Positions 62,701-64,000 of a DNA stretch of 64,000 bases are shown here, one piece after another. The stretch spans positions 186,001 through 250,000 of the forward strand of contig JAHDVK010000005.1 of assembly GCA_023384675.1 (NCBI GenBank). Reading direction: 5' to 3'. Position 1 is the first letter of the stretch, and each line of letters opens with the position of its first letter. This stretch comes from Bryobacteraceae bacterium. Its GTDB lineage: Bacteria; Acidobacteriota; Terriglobia; Bryobacterales; Bryobacteraceae. The notes beneath the pieces were generated by a model. That model saw only the letters and a list, made by a program, of their open reading frames with translations. It had not been told where the DNA came from and ran no database searches. Both the position numbers and the translations under genes were made by a program.

Positions 62701-64000
62701 GCTGTCACCGGGAAACTGGCCGAGCTAGAACCGGCCGCGACGGTCACCGACGGCGGTAAGGACAGCCATGGGGTATTGGCCGAGATCGCGACTGGGATGC
62801 CGTCAGCAGGGGCCGGTTGGCTTAGTGTGATCGTACAACTGCCCGTGGCAGCCTGCCCGAGGGCCGCAGGGCTGCAGACCAGACTGGAGAGGGTGCTGGG
62901 GGCCACGAGCAGCAAGCTGTAGCTGAGGAATCCACTGCCGAGTTCAGCCCGGATGGCCGCTCTGGTGCTCGCCGTCAGCTTGGAAGACTTCACGGTGAAG
63001 GTACCTGTGGACGATCGGGCCGGGATGACGACGACGGCGGGCATTGTCAGTGAAGAACTGTTGCTGGAAAGCCGGACCTGAGTGCCGCCGGTCGTTGCCT
63101 GGGTGCTCAAAGTAACGGTGCAAGTGACCTGGCTTTCCGCCGCCAGTACGGAGGAGTCGCAAGTCAGCCCCGAGAGGCCTGTGGAAGCGACCAGATTGAG
63201 GGAGGAGCTCGTGGAAATTCCCTCCCAGCTCGCGACGACGACGGCCGTGGAGCTGGCGTTCAGAGTCGCGGCGGTGGCTACAAAGGCCGCCGATACCGCG
63301 CCTTCCGGGATCGTGACCGAATTGGGGACCGTCAGCCATGGGCTGTTATCCGAGAGCGAAACCGTGAAGCCTCCCGACGGGGCGGCAGCGCTGAAGGTGA
63401 CTGTACAAGTGGCTGTCGTGCCCGAGTTGAGAGACGAGGGGTTGCAGGCGAGTCCGGTCAGGCTGGCGGTGGCCACCAGACTGAGCGACTGGCTGACCGA
63501 GGCTCCGTCCAGGGTGGCGGTGATGACCGCGGTGGAGCTGGTTGTGAAGGTCGAGGCGGTCGCGGTGAATGTGGCGGAAGTCGCGCCAGGGGGAATGGTC
63601 ACCGCCGCGGGCAGGTTCAGCAGAGAGTTGTTCTTGCCGAGCGCCACACTCGCGCCGCTGCCGGGGGCCGCGGCGCCGAGCGTCACGGTGCAGGTTCCGC
63701 TGGCGCCGGAGCTTAGCGACGACGGGTTGCAGGTGAGGCTGGAGAGGATGGCCGAAGCGGTGAGTTGGACTGTGTGGGTCACCGATCCGCTATTGAGCGA
63801 AGCGGTAATCACTGCGTTCGAGTTCGCATTGACGGTTGACGCCGTGGCGGTGAAACCGGCCGAAATTGCCCCCGCGGGAATCGAAACGGATGCCGGCACG
63901 CTGAGCGCGGGGTGATTGCTGGCCAGGCCGATGGTAGCTCCACCGCTGGGGGCGGCGGAGAGCAGCGACACGGTACACGAGCCGATGCCGCCGGAAGTGA
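59784..64000 (-). CDS. Giant secreted repeat protein, N-terminus outside window
   Basis: The frame is open to base 64000, so at least 1,404 residues are seen and the start is missing. From the N-terminal side: seven copies (first partial) of a roughly 95-residue Ser/Thr/Ala-rich Ig-like repeat with paired Cys (TCNPSSL...TCTVTL, then VTIPPGATSATF); a malectin-like domain (MNAGGPAYVDSLGQQWIAD, LEYRFKATPGKYNVRLKFAE); a DUF4082-like domain (VTGIRFYKGPENVGLHTGSLWTSGG); another Ig-like copy (SCTPALL...NCQI); a cadherin-like segment; and a TIGR03437-like end. It is probably a cell-surface carbohydrate-binding adhesin. Confidence 0.85.
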   Translation of the reverse strand, partial: TSGGIGSCTVSLLSAAPSGGATIGLASNHPALSVPASVSIPAGAISAGFTATASTVNANSNAVITASLNSGSVTHTVQLTASAILSSLTCNPSSLSSGASGTCTVTLGAAAPGSGASVALGKNNSLLNLPAAVTIPPGATSATFTATASTFTTSSTAVITATLDGASVSQSLSLVATASLTGLACNPSSLNSGTTATCTVTFSAAAPSGGFTVSLSDNSPWLTVPNSVTIPEGAVSAAFVATAATLNASSTAVVVASWEGISTSSSLNLVASTGLSGLTCDSSVLAAESQVTCTVTLSTQATTGGTQVRLSSNSSSLTMPAVVVIPARSSTGTFTVKSSKLTASTRAAIRAELGSGFLSYSLLLVAPSTLSSLVCSPAALGQAATGSCTITLSQPAPADGIPVAISANTPWLSLPPSVTVAAGSSSASFPVTAGAFDADSTATVTASAAGQSVNFVLGLKAAAALTSLSCTPASLASNSTARCNVTIGAPAPSGGALVTFTRDNELLTVPQTVTIPAGATSAGFDASAGEVETSAVVILTAAFADSSLSFTFNLQAPAILSGLECAKSELTAGASSVCTVTLAGPAPEPGVEVELAVSGPFLFIPASVTVPGGSDSATFSATASAVSEEESAVIVAALSGRSAEYLLTVAPPKVSTVALVRMNAGGPAYVDSLGQQWIADTNSDGYVSTTEDPVTGSADPALYMSERWTDSSTLEYRFKATPGKYNVRLKFAEIFFTEPGHRVFHILINGAMAAENFDVVQAAAGPFKAVDVNFPAVSEGEILIQLVSVLQHPKVNAIEITGSDDSECPCSIWSGNGTPEQIDSASTPAIEVGMKFRARQDGFVTGIRFYKGPENVGLHTGSLWTSGGALLASVYFMDETKSGWQHADFANPVPVEAGVTYVVSYHAPYGHHSQTRGGFSGATLESGPLQALKDGEDGPNGLYRFGAGFPVDSFAGTNYWVDVVFMPEPETEPGDTASGLLENEPAPPSLSVSCTPALLRAGDEFNCQIRREGDASHESVIALRTTNSNIRVPAWVLARANQRVVTFRGTVDEGTAYSTVRIIAGNGDHPAYAQVSIAPHFDPALSLPGRQLVRPGEPLRFTVAPRSAADGVVPLTAEDLPAGAVFHEESNWFEWIPEIDQQRQEEYVIHFQAGETEASSADNRLRVQVESGKPLITEPVQIVCSPGAIATVHGRWLSHRREALYAPDGLTTDLAGVKVLLNRVIAYGTPLPVLFASQTRVDFLCPNATGQDFLSLVIQTEAGDSAPHSIRSSPVHPALLPLQGDAGDHGFATHAESGRLVILRDARSLGEPAQPRDKIVIRASGLGSAQPEAGSLSIEIGDSAAEILKVVRDDHAAGVFLIHVRVPDSVPAGDKIPVRLRALSPGAVWVTSNKVEIPVESSTF

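Overview
The window is GC-rich, gene-dense bacterial chromosome. It most likely comes from an Acidobacteriota of the Solibacter/Bryobacter type. The reasons are two large secreted proteins with the C-terminal domain typical of Solibacterales (TIGR03437-like), a DUF1592/DUF1552 pair, Tat-exported sugar-enzyme homologues (Gfo/Idh/MocA, enolase superfamily, DUF6807, DUF1080), a Ser/Thr kinase with a PD40 propeller, and DUF4252 proteins around an ECF sigma factor. This assignment is by gene content only; no rRNA is present. There is one tRNA (Thr, UGU), no CRISPR array and no prophage.

Layout. 1-2.4 kb: end of trpD, then metY. 2.5-11 kb: secreted esterase and ankyrin protein, a large DUF1587/1592/1588/1585 protein with two CxxCH sites coupled to a Tat-exported DUF1552 protein, then a minus-strand run of serine hydrolase, START-like protein and an unknown. 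11-14 kb: propeller/TIGR03437 protein. 14.0-14.6 kb: a gene-free stretch holding a 421-bp element with inverted hairpin ends. 14.6-21 kb: dprA, topA, UPF0173 hydrolase, enolase-superfamily protein. 21-24.8 kb: HigBA-type toxin-antitoxin pair, adenosine-specific kinase, and the DUF4252-ECF sigma-membrane protein-DUF4252 operon. 24.8-33 kb: GH63 glucosidase, SDR/DUF2867 protein with two tiny coupled genes, gdhA, a zinc-carboxypeptidase-like protein, aquaglyceroporin, DUF177. 33-42 kb: two-component system, glucosylglycerate synthesis pair (phosphatase and GpgS), protein kinase directly downstream of tRNA-Thr. 42-49 kb: thioredoxin-like protein, small ORFs, DCC protein, two divergent multi-pass membrane proteins, coaX. 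49-53.4 kb: four-gene sugar operon. 53.4-54 kb: a toxin-antitoxin-like pair. 54-59.7 kb: methyltransferase, GT28-type glycosyltransferase, TrmB regulator, AAA+ ATPase and vWA pair. 59.8-64 kb: 3' part of a giant repeat protein running off the window.

Themes. Genes are packed tightly: many pairs share ATGA, GTGA, TGATG or TAATG junctions, convergent genes often lie within about 10 nt or overlap by 4 nt, and several divergent starts are about 30 nt apart. Several -10-like hexamers end 7-11 nt before the start codon, which suggests leaderless mRNAs. The strongest candidates for something poorly described are the DUF4252/ECF operon, the ribbon-helix-helix two-gene module at 53.4-54 kb, the hairpin-ended element at 14.1-14.5 kb, and the AAA+/vWA pair with an altered P-loop.
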